Assembly: GCA_032718475.1 (NCBI GenBank)
Contig: JAUCBJ010002021.1
Coordinates: 25,285-89,284, forward strand
Direction: 5' to 3'
DNA length: 64,000 nucleotides
Source of the DNA: Nemertoderma westbladi
Taxonomy: Eukaryota; Xenacoelomorpha; Nemertodermatida; Nemertodermatidae
Within the stretch, counting starts at the first letter, position 1. The number at the start of each line of letters is the position of its first letter. The notes beneath the pieces were generated by a model that was given only the letters and a program-made list of their open reading frames with translations, had not been told where the DNA came from and did no database searches. Shown in pieces: positions 53,401 through 63,905 of this stretch. The position numbers and the translations under genes were made by a program.

Positions 53401-55596
53401 TTATAGGACTACGGGTCGTTCGTGGGTGCGAGCAACTTCGCTAGGAATAGTTGGAGTAAATAGAAGATTCGCGTTGCTATTGATGAAGTAAATCATAACG
53501 AACGAAGCGAAGAATATAAGTAGTCCGAGAAACAGCAGAGTGATTTGGTGACGAGATGTTGATTGCAGAAATATCCGCATAGATATGTCTCCACTCCATG
53601 AGCTCTCGACCCAGGAAGGGAACTCGGCGGATAGACTGGCGTTGAACTCCGCAGAGTCTGGGTCCACCTCGGGGTAGTTCACGGGATCGTAGACGGGGCT
53701 GACAGCCGGAGACATGAACACGGGACCGCGATAGCAGCGAGCTGCGTTCGGGTCGTCGCTAGTGCGGTCGCTAGGTCCCCCGGCCGTGTAACTAACGCGC
53801 TTATCGTTACCGCCGCCCAACGCGTTGCATTCCTTCACCGTGGTCGCGTTGGCGACCAGCTCCCCCAACCAACTCGCGACTAATCTACGAAGTACAGCTG
53901 TGAACAATATAGTGGATCCTCTATGTACGCTAGTGTACCGAGAGAGCGGCCCCTTATTCCATGTGGAGCCATCAACCTCCTTCCTAGTGAACTGCCCCTT
54001 AAACAACTCGCAGGATCCATTAACAACAACACAATACAACAAATCTCTCACCATGGACTCGTTAGCAACCGCAGACCCCGCTAAAGAACTGTTAGATAAA
54101 CTCAACAAGGTGTTCGCTACCTTAGTGGATAAGTTGGTTAAACGTTTACTAACCTCCGACTCTATTATTGTATCCGGAACGCCTAGATTAATCTTGTCAT
54201 CGAGGATACTGCCGTAAAATTTATTCTGGAATTCTCGCTCGTAATCTGTGATTACGACAGCTGGAATTCTAGAATCTCTCTTAATAAACTGCTGGGCGGC
54301 TGACGGTGGCAGTGGAAGTTGTTTATCAGCCTCGTTCAAACTGGCGTTCTTAAGGTGTTCTACTATGTCGCTAACCGATTTATTAACATCGGGGTTTCGG
54401 CGTGACAGCGGGTCAGTATGGACCCATAAGGGTCCCTTGAAACCCACCTGTCCCACCTCCAGGACCCCGGCTAGATGACGTAACCGGATATCCGGTAGGT
54501 AACTGATGTCGTCCTTTCTTTCCGGCACAGGGAACTTACCTTTAAACATATCGTAGGCGATTCGAGACGAACCAATGTAGTCGAAGGACTCGCCCTGAAG
54601 GAAGAGGAACATGAGGTTTTCCGGTCGTTGTGGCAACAGCGAGATCGCGTGGATGGCGCCTAGCAACGCGATTAGACCGCTCGCCTGATTGGCCGCCGGG
54701 TTGATCGCGTGGAACAGGGTGTCCGAGTCCACCCGCGCTGTCGCCACGTAGATCGAGCGGTCGTTAGGGACCACACGGTCGCCTAACAACCCCCACACGT
54801 TCCAGTCACCCATAGGGAGGCAGTAGATTAGCGGCGTGAATATGTTACCCATCGCGTTACGTCGGTAACAGACGCGAGAGTTAACTGCTGCGAAGTTGTG
54901 GTTCTTTAGTTCCACCGAGCAGAGAGGGAATTCCGGCTGCGGTCGGTCCACGTTGGGTTCGTTAAACCCTCTGTAGCACAGGTTGATGAGTTTGTCCGTG
55001 GTGGTCTCGTTCCCCTCCATGTCGATGAGGAACAAAGGAACATTGAAGTCCCGGAATCTGAGACCGGATCCGAGGGGGTTCCATTGGGCGGCGGAACACC
55101 CGGCGAGCTCGTTGGTATACAGCTCGCTCGTTGCGCTCGGGCACGTATAGTCCGGGGACGAACTGTCCGGACGTTCGGAATTCCGATTGAACAGATATAC
55201 GAAGCCGGATATCTTCTCGGAATGTTGCAGTTGATCGATCACCGTTTTGGTGAACATTTTATTTGTTAGCATAGCGATGTAGGGTGGGTGGTTGCCATTC
55301 TGTAGGAGCCATTGCAGGGATGTTGAGTTCTCTATGTAGTGCAAGACACCAACATTCCCATTCCTATCCGACTGGCATCCGATAACGTGAGTCTCGTTTA
55401 GGAGACGCACGCATATCCCGTCCACGTAGGGGATGTTGAAGTATATCGCATCCTTAACATCTTGTCCGGTTGAAAGTGTAGGGAATGAAGCGACGGTAAG
55501 TGATACTGCAAATAGGATGTGAAACCAAATAGACGAGTATGGGCGAGTTAATAATATGTTATTCATCATCACAGCCACAGCACACCCACCCCACAC
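53401..55596 (-). CDS. NCSTN: nicastrin, gamma-secretase substrate-receptor subunit, intronless
   Basis: A single 731-codon frame; human nicastrin is 709. The N-terminus is hydrophobic (FHILFAVSLTVASFPTL), a signal peptide. ATGs at codons 1, 10 and 11 are possible starts, and codon 11 would give a more usual leader. The large ectodomain has many N-glycosylation sites and paired cysteines. Its peptidase-like fold carries TARVDSDTLFHAINPAANQA and the hallmark DYIGS (residues 339-343, 54568-54582). One membrane helix near the C-terminus (ITLLFLGLLIFFASFVMIYF) and a short tail follow. With presenilin, APH-1 and PEN-2 it forms gamma-secretase in endomembranes and plasma membrane, where it gates substrates such as Notch. 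Animal nicastrin genes usually have many introns, so an intact intronless copy suggests a functional retrogene or intron loss. No poly(A) tail relic was seen. Confidence 0.95.
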   Translation of the reverse strand: MWGGCAVAVMMNNILLTRPYSSIWFHILFAVSLTVASFPTLSTGQDVKDAIYFNIPYVDGICVRLLNETHVIGCQSDRNGNVGVLHYIENSTSLQWLLQNGNHPPYIAMLTNKMFTKTVIDQLQHSEKISGFVYLFNRNSERPDSSSPDYTCPSATSELYTNELAGCSAAQWNPLGSGLRFRDFNVPLFLIDMEGNETTTDKLINLCYRGFNEPNVDRPQPEFPLCSVELKNHNFAAVNSRVCYRRNAMGNIFTPLIYCLPMGDWNVWGLLGDRVVPNDRSIYVATARVDSDTLFHAINPAANQASGLIALLGAIHAISLLPQRPENLMFLFLQGESFDYIGSSRIAYDMFKGKFPVPERKDDISYLPDIRLRHLAGVLEVGQVGFKGPLWVHTDPLSRRNPDVNKSVSDIVEHLKNASLNEADKQLPLPPSAAQQFIKRDSRIPAVVITDYEREFQNKFYGSILDDKINLGVPDTIIESEVSKRLTNLSTKVANTLLSLSNSSLAGSAVANESMVRDLLYCVVVNGSCELFKGQFTRKEVDGSTWNKGPLSRYTSVHRGSTILFTAVLRRLVASWLGELVANATTVKECNALGGGNDKRVSYTAGGPSDRTSDDPNAARCYRGPVFMSPAVSPVYDPVNYPEVDPDSAEFNASLSAEFPSWVESSWSGDISMRIFLQSTSRHQITLLFLGLLIFFASFVMIYFINSNANLLFTPTIPSEVARTHERPVVL

Positions 55597-55919
55597 AGCG
55601 CACAGACTGACAGACAGAAGAACTGCAGGACAGACAACCTGACAACAGTGGTGGTAGTGGACTGGACAGCACAGCTGAATAGTTTGATAGTGAATAGGCC
55701 TACCTAGGGTTCAACAGAAGCTTCGGCTTCGGTTCGGTTCGGGCCGAAGTTTGGCAATTTCGGTTCGGTTCGGCTTCTGCAATTGATACTGCAGAAGCCC
55801 GGAGCAAACTTTGCTAAATATTCCAAGTATTACATTGACTGATTGAACTAAGACCAGAAGACAGTAAGACTAATCAATCTGTCCATCATTGTACTAATTA
55901 ATTTTGGAGTGAAAACGTT
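55597..55919. other. upstream region of nicastrin with a hAT-like end
   Basis: 55705-55800 has repeated TTCGGTTCGG and its partial complement, beginning TAGGGTTCAACAGAAGCTTC, similar in style to a hAT terminus. The nicastrin promoter should lie here, but no core element is recognised. Confidence 0.35.
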
Positions 55920-56560
55920 AAAGCAGACACTGGTGCAGAGCAGACACTGCTGCAGAGCAGACACTGCTGCAGAGCAGACAGTGATGCAGACAGTGGTGCA
56001 GACACCTGGTGCAGAGAGTGGTGCAGAGCAGACACTGCTGCAGAGCAGACAGTGATGCAGACAGTGGTGCACAGACACCTGGTGCAGAGAGTGGTGCACG
56101 CACTGGTGCAGACAGTGGTGCAGACAGTGGTGCAGACATTGGTGCAGAGTGCAGACAGTTGTCCAGACAGTGGTGCAGACACTGGTGCAGACAGTGGTGC
56201 AGACACTGGTGAAGACAGTGGTGCACACACCTGGTGCAGACAGTGGTGCATCAGTGGTGCAGACACTGGCGCAGACAGTGGTGCAGACAGTGGTGCAGGC
56301 AGTGGTGCAGACAGTGGTGCAGGCAGTGGTGCAGACACTGGTGCATACAGTGGTGCAAGCAGTGGTGCAGACAGTGGTGCAGACTGTGGTGTAGACACTG
56401 GTGCGGACAGTGGAGCAGACAGTGGTGCAGACACCTGGTGCAGACAGTGGTGCAGACGCTGGTGCAGACAGTAATGCAGTCACTAGTGCATACAGTGGTG
56501 CAGACAGTAATGCAGACACTGGTGCAGACAGTGGTGCAGACAGTAAAGGGGCGAGCAGGT
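55920..56560. repeat. 12-bp minisatellite (GCAGACAGTGGT)
   Basis: About 50 units of GCAGACAGTGGT/GCAGACACTGGT. A 12-bp unit keeps all frames open, producing long artificial ORFs on both strands (Ser/Ala/Pro- or Cys/Thr-rich). It is not coding. Confidence 0.9.
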
Positions 56561-57185
56561 TAGTAAAGGAGCAGTTTAGTAAAGGAGCAGGTTTCAGAGG
56601 AGTATTGGGGGAATCAAAACAATAAACGTTATTGTTTTGCGGGCTAAGAATACCCAAGGGCCAAGAATACTCACAGGCTAAGAATACTCGCGGGCTAAGA
56701 ATTCCTGAGACCTTACTGTAGTTAGTGAATGTATATCCCCAGCATGAGACAATAACTTAATGAGCTCGTTTTATTATACAGTAATAAGCAGTGGCTCCAG
56801 TAAAGGTAAACAAATTAAACATACTCTGTATAAAGTAGTTCATGTAAAAACAATCAAACACTGTCGCTTAAACCTCATTCCTTGGAGACATTGCTGCTTA
56901 CAATTTATAGACATTATTGTTTATATGAAAACGGGAATACCGATTAATTACTTTCGTACACACCTCTTATAATTATTTGTAATCAGGGCACATTCACCCG
57001 CACGCACCCCGACTTGTACTACATTTGACTTGTACTACTTTCAGTAGTTTACTCGCATATTTGTAGATAATAAAGGCTATGATAAAATATAATATAAAAT
57101 ATAATAGTGCCTGGTGGTATTGTCCCTATTGTGTTTTGTGGTACTCTGGTATTTCAGTATTTTGTCTGTGTCGGGGACGTCTATT
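56561..57185. other. intergenic stretch with interspersed repeat fragment
   Basis: 56558-56628 shares an unnamed repeat end with 30433-30491. 56640-56710 has three to four copies of GGGCTAAGAATACTC-like words. No gene. Confidence 0.45.
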
Positions 57186-57300
57186 TACACCAAAAACACA
57201 CAAAAACACACAAAAACACACAAAAACACACAAAAACTCACAAAAACACACAAAAACACACAAAAACATACAAAAACACACAAAAACAGACAAAAACATA
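57186..57300. repeat. 10-bp minisatellite (ACACAAAAAC)
   Basis: About 11 tandem units with single-base changes. Open frames across it (KHTKTHKN) are artefacts of the repeat. Confidence 0.9.
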
Positions 57301-57423
57301 CGGCACATATATGAAATGCCTGCAAAGGTAATTATCATTGCGGTTTGGGTTGTTGTCTGTTTGTCTGTATGGATGTAATTAATTGTAATCCAAAACGCAA
57401 TAGTTATTGCTGAAATACCTATA

Positions 57424-57922
57424 GGCATAGTCCAGTAGTCTACACTCTACAGGTACCTTCAGTATAAATTAGATCATTGATGCACTCGATCCTCTGTGGA
57501 ATTCCCATTATGAACATCACATATATTTCGCCTGGACGGATGCATCGCGCTTATTCAATCTAAACATTACTATATGATTGTGATCAGGCAGGCAGGTTAT
57601 GGTTGATATCAGTTAATGATGCCTTTGATAAATTGCGGATTTTGATGATTTGAGATGTTGGCGGAAACGCAACCACACTATCTACTGTATTACAGTACTT
57701 AATCGCCCTTTGCGCAATTTATCAAAGGCATCGCATTAACTGATATCAACCATAACCTGCCTGCCTGATCACAATCATATAGTAATGTTTAGATTGAATA
57801 AGCGCGATGCATCCGTCCAGGCGAAATATATGTGATGTTCATAATGGGGATTCCACGGAGGATCGAGTGCATCAATGATCTAATTTATACTGAAGGTACC
57901 TGTAGAGTGTAGACTACTGGAC
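57424..57922. repeat. near-perfect 200-bp hairpin, right end displaced by insertion
   Basis: Left arm 57424-57635 and right arm 57716-57922 are inverted copies with only a few mismatches, around an 80-base centre. The terminal 15 bases GGCATAGTCCAGTAG (57424-57438) find their complement at the right window edge (63986-64000), because a 6-kb foldback has inserted near the end of the right arm. Confidence 0.85.
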
Positions 57923-57930
57923 GGTCAGCC

Positions 57931-58060
57931 TAAACACCCAACTACACCCAACTTTCACCCAACTACACCCAACTACACCCAACTACACCCAACTACACCC
58001 AACTACACCCACACAGTTCCACCCCACTACACCCAACTTCCACTTCCACTCTGCATCCAA
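57931..58060. repeat. CACCCAACTA minisatellite at element end
   Basis: Ten-base units (CACCCAACTA with variants CTTTCACCCAA). Related arrays are at 59890-60080, 61435-61500 (complement) and 63906-63970 (complement). Confidence 0.8.
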
Positions 58061-58255
58061 CTTACACAAAACTATACCTACTGTATGGCACCAAACTTCC
58101 ACAAATTACAATATGTACAGTAACAAACTCTTCGAGGAATTGCTGAGATATGAGCTTTTAAATGTTTCATGTACTGTATGTTGCCCCCACTGCTGAGCAA
58201 TTATGAAAATAACAAACTAACGTTTTATATTTATTGCAGGTTGGTTCTAGAATAA

Positions 58256-58525
58256 TTGATGAATTTAGCAATTAATATGCAAAGGAGAGACGCAGAGACT
58301 ATTGACGAACGATCGAAGCTACAGTATAAAACTAAACTGGCGCTATGGGATTGTGGTGAAAATGAAAACGGTATTGATACACAGGAGGGTCACCGTCACA
58401 GCCTTAACGACGAAATCGCATTGGAAACTTCTGTTATGGGAATAGCAATGCAGATAATTCGTACAAAGTTAATGGACATAAGTTCTATATTATACAGTAT
58501 GTTTAATGCAATTATAATAATGTAA
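58256..58525 (+). CDS. short ORF in left arm, conserved in the right arm, function unknown
   Basis: An 89-codon frame directly after an intron-like TTTATTGCAG|GTTGG. It encodes an acidic, charged peptide (MQRRDAETIDERSKLQYKTK) with no known motif. The same stretch is present inverted at about 60940-61260, where small insertions break it. It may be an exon captured by the foldback or part of the element's own gene. Weak evidence. Confidence 0.25.
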   Translation: MMNLAINMQRRDAETIDERSKLQYKTKLALWDCGENENGIDTQEGHRHSLNDEIALETSVMGIAMQIIRTKLMDISSILYSMFNAIIIM

Positions 58526-58644
58526 TTATCCTTTATGTATCATAGAATACAAGAAAAAGAACTGTAACATTATTTTCAGCAGCTTTATTTTAATCTTGGG
58601 CCCATGTAAACACTTTCTGCCGTTATATATTTAACTTTGCAGTT

Positions 58645-58847
58645 GCCCCCATGTGAAGAATCCCAGGTTTTCATTAAAATCACAGGTTACAAAAGGGCTG
58701 AATCTAACCAAAACAATAAACGAAATTTAGCCGTATCAAAACGAAACGTATCAAAAAGATAAATTAAAAAAAATAAAAAATCTTCATACATAAAATTCCA
58801 ATAAAATGTCGACCGAAAAGTGAAATCCTGGTATTATTCACATGGGC
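58645..58847. mobile_element. GCCCATGTGAAGAATACCAGG MITE copy, complete
   Basis: Inverted termini CCCATGTGAAGAATCCCAGG (left) and CCTGGTATTATTCACATGGG (right), about 28 bp. This copy is inserted in the centre of the Mutator-like foldback. Confidence 0.75.
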
Positions 58848-59279
58848 GAACTTTATGGCCTTTATATTAATTAATTTTTAACGAAACAACAGCAATAATT
58901 TTAGAACATTTTACATTTTTGATAAACTAAAAGGGGATCTGGTAAGATCTATACAGGTCAAGGGAATTTCTGCAAGGAACTTATTATGATCTTCACATAC
59001 AGGCGATGCCAGAATGGACAAGATCTCTACAGTATGAGAATCGATAAGATCGTTATACATTACAGATCTTACAGTAGTAGAAATAATAATTCATCACACT
59101 AGGGTAGAGAATTGCAGACGTTGATCAACGTAATCATATAGACGCGGCTTGTGGTCTCTAGTACATACTGTACAGTATATGTACAGTAGGATATGACAAT
59201 ATTCAGCTTATTTTATTACAAACAACGAAATGGGAGAAGTGTATTTAATCTTTCAGACATTCCACCCATTCGAAAATCC

Positions 59280-59610
59280 TCATGTGATCAACATTGAGGT
59301 TTCCAAACTAATGTGTGCATTGTACTTGACACAATGAACCCGGCGTAGCATTCTTGTGAATGTGCCATCCAGAGATTTGGTGTCCTCAGCAGTTAGAGCC
59401 CAGCATGGACTCCCGTAGAGGAGTACTGGAACTACTGCTGCTCTAAATAATCGGACCTTGAGTTTCCGATTAATTCTCGGTGACTTCCAAACACTAGAAG
59501 CAACCTCCAACACTAGAAGCAGAATGTTCTAATGAGCTGAGGAGCCGTTGGGCTCCCTCTAATGATTCTGAGAGTACTCCTAAGTCATCAGCAAAGTCTA
59601 TCTGATCAAC
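59280..59610 (-). pseudogene. RTE-like LINE fragment, minus strand
   Basis: Reads SPRINRKLKVRLFRAAVVPV, LLYGSPCWALTAEDTKSLDG and FTRMLRRVHCVKYNAHIS, same family as 47868-50832. The segment near 59540-59610 covers SESLEGAQRLLSSLEH after a deletion. Confidence 0.8.
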
Positions 59611-59889
59611 ATTGAGGTTTCCAAGCTAAATTCTCACATGTGAATGAATAATATGTCACACACTTTAGGTATGTTGCTACATAGTCGGATCCCAAGTGGG
59701 GTTTCTCATCGGGCTTTAATGTGGATCAGTTGGCGAAAATCTTCAAAAGTTACTTACGAATGAATTTTTCGTTACAGACAGACAAGCGGACAGAATGACC
59801 GACTGGAGATGAAATTTTGCCCTATTTTTACTAATTGCAATTCTGCGCTAAGGCTTGCCCTGACTGCGTGACTCGTCCCACAGAACACC

Positions 59890-60090
59890 AAACTCTCCAA
59901 CCAACTACACTCAACTTTGACTCACTTTCACCCAACTACACTCCACTTCCACCCAACTTTCACCCAACTACACCCAACTTTCACCCAACTACACCCAATT
60001 CTCCACCCAACTATCACCCAACTACAGTACACTCAACATTGTCTCACTTCCACCCAACTACACTTACCTTTCACCACTTTCTCGCAGGTC
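59890..60090. repeat. pyrimidine-rich CACCCAACTA minisatellite
   Basis: Degenerate array of CACCCAACTACA and CTTTCACCCAA units, like the ends of the surrounding foldback. The Pro/Thr/His-rich frames across it are artefacts. Confidence 0.8.
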
Positions 60091-60387
60091 AGGATTTTTG
60101 AAAATAAAAAATTATAAAGCAAATTATAAAATTGTCAAAAACCATACAAATCCTAATCTACGTCGCTTTTTTGGATGTGAAGATGAGTAGGACATACAGT
60201 ACAATATATCTAATGTTTAGTTCTGAGGCATAACAGCGAGAACATGCGAGCCACGTAGTAAAGGCGAGCCTTAACGCACTATGATAATTAATAAATACTG
60301 GAAAATTTATTTCGAGTTATTATCATATTCGAGTTAGTGAAATATTGAAACGAGGGACCGAAGTGAGATAAAAGTACATTATACACT

Positions 60388-60537
60388 ATAATATGTTGTT
60401 TTATTGTTAAATTTCTTGATTACTTAACGCTCGTCTATGGACGAGCCGCAAATAATCCATCTATCTACTATATTTACGGCTTGTCCAAGGACAATCGTTA
60501 AGTAATTCAGAAATTTAACAATAAAATATTATAATTA
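60388..60537. mobile_element. hairpin MITE-like element
   Basis: TTTTATTGTTAAATTTCTTG and following ~40 bases at the left are mirrored by AGAAATTTAACAATAAAATA at the right (arms about 60 bp, centre about 25 bp). Confidence 0.6.
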
Positions 60538-60860
60538 TCCTTTGTATCATATTACAAGAAAGATTGGAACATACAGTAGTCTTTATTTTCAACAGTTTTA
60601 TTCTAAACTTCGTGGCCTTTATATTAATTTGATCTTATCTTTCGTTTATTATTTTGGTTCCATGAGAAATTTATTATTCGCCTATATTATACAGAAAGTA
60701 CTTTATTTGCTAACCATTAAGATTGGATCAGGGAGCCAAATGGAGTGTAAACTTGAGACATGTAAAATGTAATGAGAAATGTAAAAAGTTCTAAAATTAT
60801 TTCTGTTGTTTCGTTAAAAATTAATCAATACAGTATAAAGGCCATAAAGTTTAAGATAAA
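60538..60860. other. centre of the foldback, duplicated fragment of its arm
   Basis: 60538-60610 repeats, imperfectly, sequence of the left arm near 58525-58600. A frame at 60542-60772 has no known motif and is not called. Confidence 0.4.
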
Positions 60861-61502
60861 GAAGCTGAAAATAATGTTACAGTTTATTTTCTTGTATTCT
60901 ATGATACATAAAGGATAATTACATTATTATAATTTCATTAAACATACTGTATAATAGAACTTATGTCCATTAACTTTGTACGAATTATCTGCATTGCTAT
61001 TCCCACAGCAGAAGTTTCCAATAATGCGATTTCGTCGTTAAGGCTGTGACGGTGACCCTCCTGTGTATCAATACCGTTTTCATTTTCACCGCAATCCCAC
61101 AGCGCCAGTTTAGTTTGTACTGTAGCTTAGTTTGGAGTTTTGATGCGTGGTATGTGTAGACATCTATAGGTATCTGGATCGTTCGTCAATAGTCTCTGTG
61201 TCTCTCCTTTGTATATTTATTGCTAAATTCATCAATTATTCTAGAATCAACCTGCAATAAAAATAAAATGTTAGTTAGTTATTTTCATAATTGCAGGGCA
61301 GTGATGGCAAAATACAGCACGAGTACATGCAACTTTTAAAAGTTCATATCTCAGCAATTCCTCAAAGAAGTTCAGAGTTTGTTACTGTACATATTGTAAT
61401 TTGTGGAAGATAAGTGCCATACAGTATAGTTTGGTGTAAGTTGGATGCTGTTGTGTTGAAGTTGGGTGTAGTTGGTGAAAGTTGGGTATAGTTGGGTGGT
61501 AG

Positions 61503-63905
61503 TTATTATTATTATTATATTTTACAACACTCATTTAATATTAACATTAATTAAAATTAAAATTAAAGGGGGAAACACCACCAAGGTACAATTCGCGTAA
61601 ATGCTACTGTTACGCTTATAGGTGGTTACATACATAAAACGTCAAATAAATCAATAATGCAATAATGTTGTTATTAAGTTACGACAGAAATTACAAAACG
61701 GGGAACATAGATTATAAACACGTACTGTATGTCAATGGGGTGAAAGTATTAAATAAAAACGTTCATAAAAGGAAAAAAAAATAAAAAGAATAAAATACAA
61801 CATGATATGTTTCTTAGTGGATCAAAAGTTATCAGTTATAAGAAAAAAAATAAAATAAGCATAGAAATTTCAATCTATAAATCTATTAAAATTACAATAA
61901 GGTAACAGGTCAACTTCTTTTATTTTATCTTTAAAAATATTAATATTGGATGCACTAACGACATCTTGCGGCAGGCCATTCCAAATATCTACTGCACGAT
62001 TTGAGAACGATTCTTTAGTTATCTGAAGTCTGGAAAAGGACTTGTAAAGTTTCATGGAATGACCCCTATTATTATTTCTAACTGATATATGAAAGAAGTC
62101 ATCAAAATTTAAATCAACAAGTTTGTTATAAATCATATACACCAGCTTTAGATCAAAGATATGTCTGCGGACTTCTAGCGGCTGTAGTTTTAAACGTAGG
62201 AGTCGATCTAAGTAGTCAGCACGATCAAATTTACAACGAACATACAAACGACGGGTAAAATATCTTTGGACTCGTTCAATAAGATCTATTGACCCCAAAT
62301 TAAAAGGCGAACAAACTGGTGTACAGTACTCCAATATGGGTCGAACATAAGATGTGTACGCTGTTAGTAACGCATTGAGATTGCTGGTGTAAAAGCACTT
62401 AAATATCATATTAACAATACGAAAAGCCTTTTGGACCTGCTCACGGTAGTGGAGGTCAAATTTTAGATTGCTACTTATAGAGACACCAAGGTCCCTACAA
62501 GATTTATCTAGCGACAGGGCTTTACCATACAGGACGAATTTATCCTGGGATAAATTATTAACTGATGTGGAAATGTTCAACACTGAACATTTATGAGTGG
62601 CAATTTTAACTTGCCATTCACTAGCCCAGGTTTCGAGTGCTGTGAGGGCATCAGCCAACGATTTGCTGGCTGAAGCTTTACTGTACAGTTTGAGGTCATC
62701 AGCAAATAATTTACAACTAACGTCATTTGTAGGACTAAAGAGTGCATCAGGTAAGTCATTTGCGTACAACAAAAACAATAGCGGACCTAAGACACTTCCC
62801 TGTACTGTTCCAGAAGTGACTTTAGTAACAACAGAAATAGCATTACCTACTATAACAGTTTGTGTACGATCAGATAAAAATGCACCAATCCATAATAGTA
62901 ATTTTCCTGAAATGCCATAGCTAGATAATTTAATTAATAATTTAGAATGCACCACAGAATCAAACGCTTTAGCGAAATCTATATAAATTACGTTTACAGA
63001 ATTATGTTTATCTAGTAATTTAAACCAATCATTTGTACATTCAAGAAGCTGTGTGCAAGTACTTCTACGTTTCATGAACCCATGTTGCATCTTAGTTATT
63101 AAATTATGGTGACGTAAATAATTTAAAACTACATCTTTGATACATAATTCCATTACTTTACAAGCTACGCAGGTTAGTGAGATAGGCCTGTAATTGTGGG
63201 GGTCGGTGTGATTGCCCTTTGTATATAATGGAAGAATGTTCGCAGTGAGCCAAATAGATGGCAGAGAATGAGTTTCAAAAGACAATGTAAATAAAATCGA
63301 TAGCGGCACAGATAAACAACGCGGTAATTTAGCAAAAATATAACTAGGAAACCCATCAGGGGTTGCGCCTTGTTTAGATTCAAGTTTGCGAAGCACAGAA
63401 AATACAATATCAGGGGTGAAAATTACATTAGAGATATTAACATTATCAGGCAATCTACGACTAAAGTGTGGAATATTTTTATTGTCTTTAGTGAAGTTTT
63501 CAGAAAACACTTCTGAAAGGATATGAGCTTTGGTGGAGTTATCTATGATGACCTTACCATTAACTTTAAAAGCAGATATGCCTGATTTCACATTACGTTT
63601 GTTGTTCACATAACTAAAAATAGCATCCGGCCTGCCAGAAGTAAGAATGCGGTTTTCTCGAATGCAAGCTGATCTAAAGACTGCTTTAGAAACAGCCTTC
63701 GCGCACTTTTTATATTCAGCTTTACCGGTTTCGGTATGCCGACGACGCCATAATACTTTTTTCTGTTTCTGCAAATTCTTGACAAAGGCAGGATACGGCC
63801 TACTTTTAACTTTGATACTGGTATACGGCACATATTTATCGATCCCTGATTTCAAAATTCCCGCTAAAGCCAACCAGTAATCGTCTACAGCTACACAGTT
63901 ACTGA
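61503..63905 (-). mobile_element. CR1/L2-like LINE, 5'-truncated, inserted in the foldback arm
   Basis: One long open frame, then a 360-bp AT-rich 3' region ending in an (AAT)n/(ATT)n tail at about 61503-61520. It interrupts the GTTGGGTGTA array of the right foldback arm. Short direct repeats (TAGTTA-like) at both borders are compatible with a target duplication. Confidence 0.75.
61870..63905 (-). CDS. LINE ORF2: linker and reverse transcriptase, intact frame, N-terminus missing
   Basis: The frame is open from the left truncation (63905) to TGA/TAA at 61870, about 677 codons without a stop. RT landmarks in order: KLESKQGATPDGFPSYIFAK, HNYRPISLTCVACKVME, QHGFMKRRSTCTQLLE, VIYIDFAKAFDSVVHSKLL (catalytic Asp), GTVQGSVLGPLLFLLYANDL, CKLFADDLKLYS (FADD, 62695-62706), then LGVSISSNLKFDLHYREQV and VRPILEYCTPVCSPF at the thumb and C-terminal region. 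No endonuclease domain remains and there is no own start codon at the border, so it is dead on arrival though its RT is young-looking. YINDLPD normally has Ile where this copy has Ala. Confidence 0.85.

Noticed and set aside
53825-54217. 130-codon ORF antisense to nicastrin
   Set aside because: Mirror frame of a strongly conserved coding region, with no independent support.
55898-56657. Long ORFs on both strands (Ser/Ala/Pro-, Cys/Thr- or Asp/Ser/Gly-rich)
   Set aside because: Artefacts of a 12-bp minisatellite that keeps every frame open.
57079-57378. ORFs with KHTKTHKN repeats
   Set aside because: Produced by the 10-bp ACACAAAAAC minisatellite.
59835-60117. Pro/Thr/His-rich ORFs
   Set aside because: Translation of the CACCCAACTA minisatellite.
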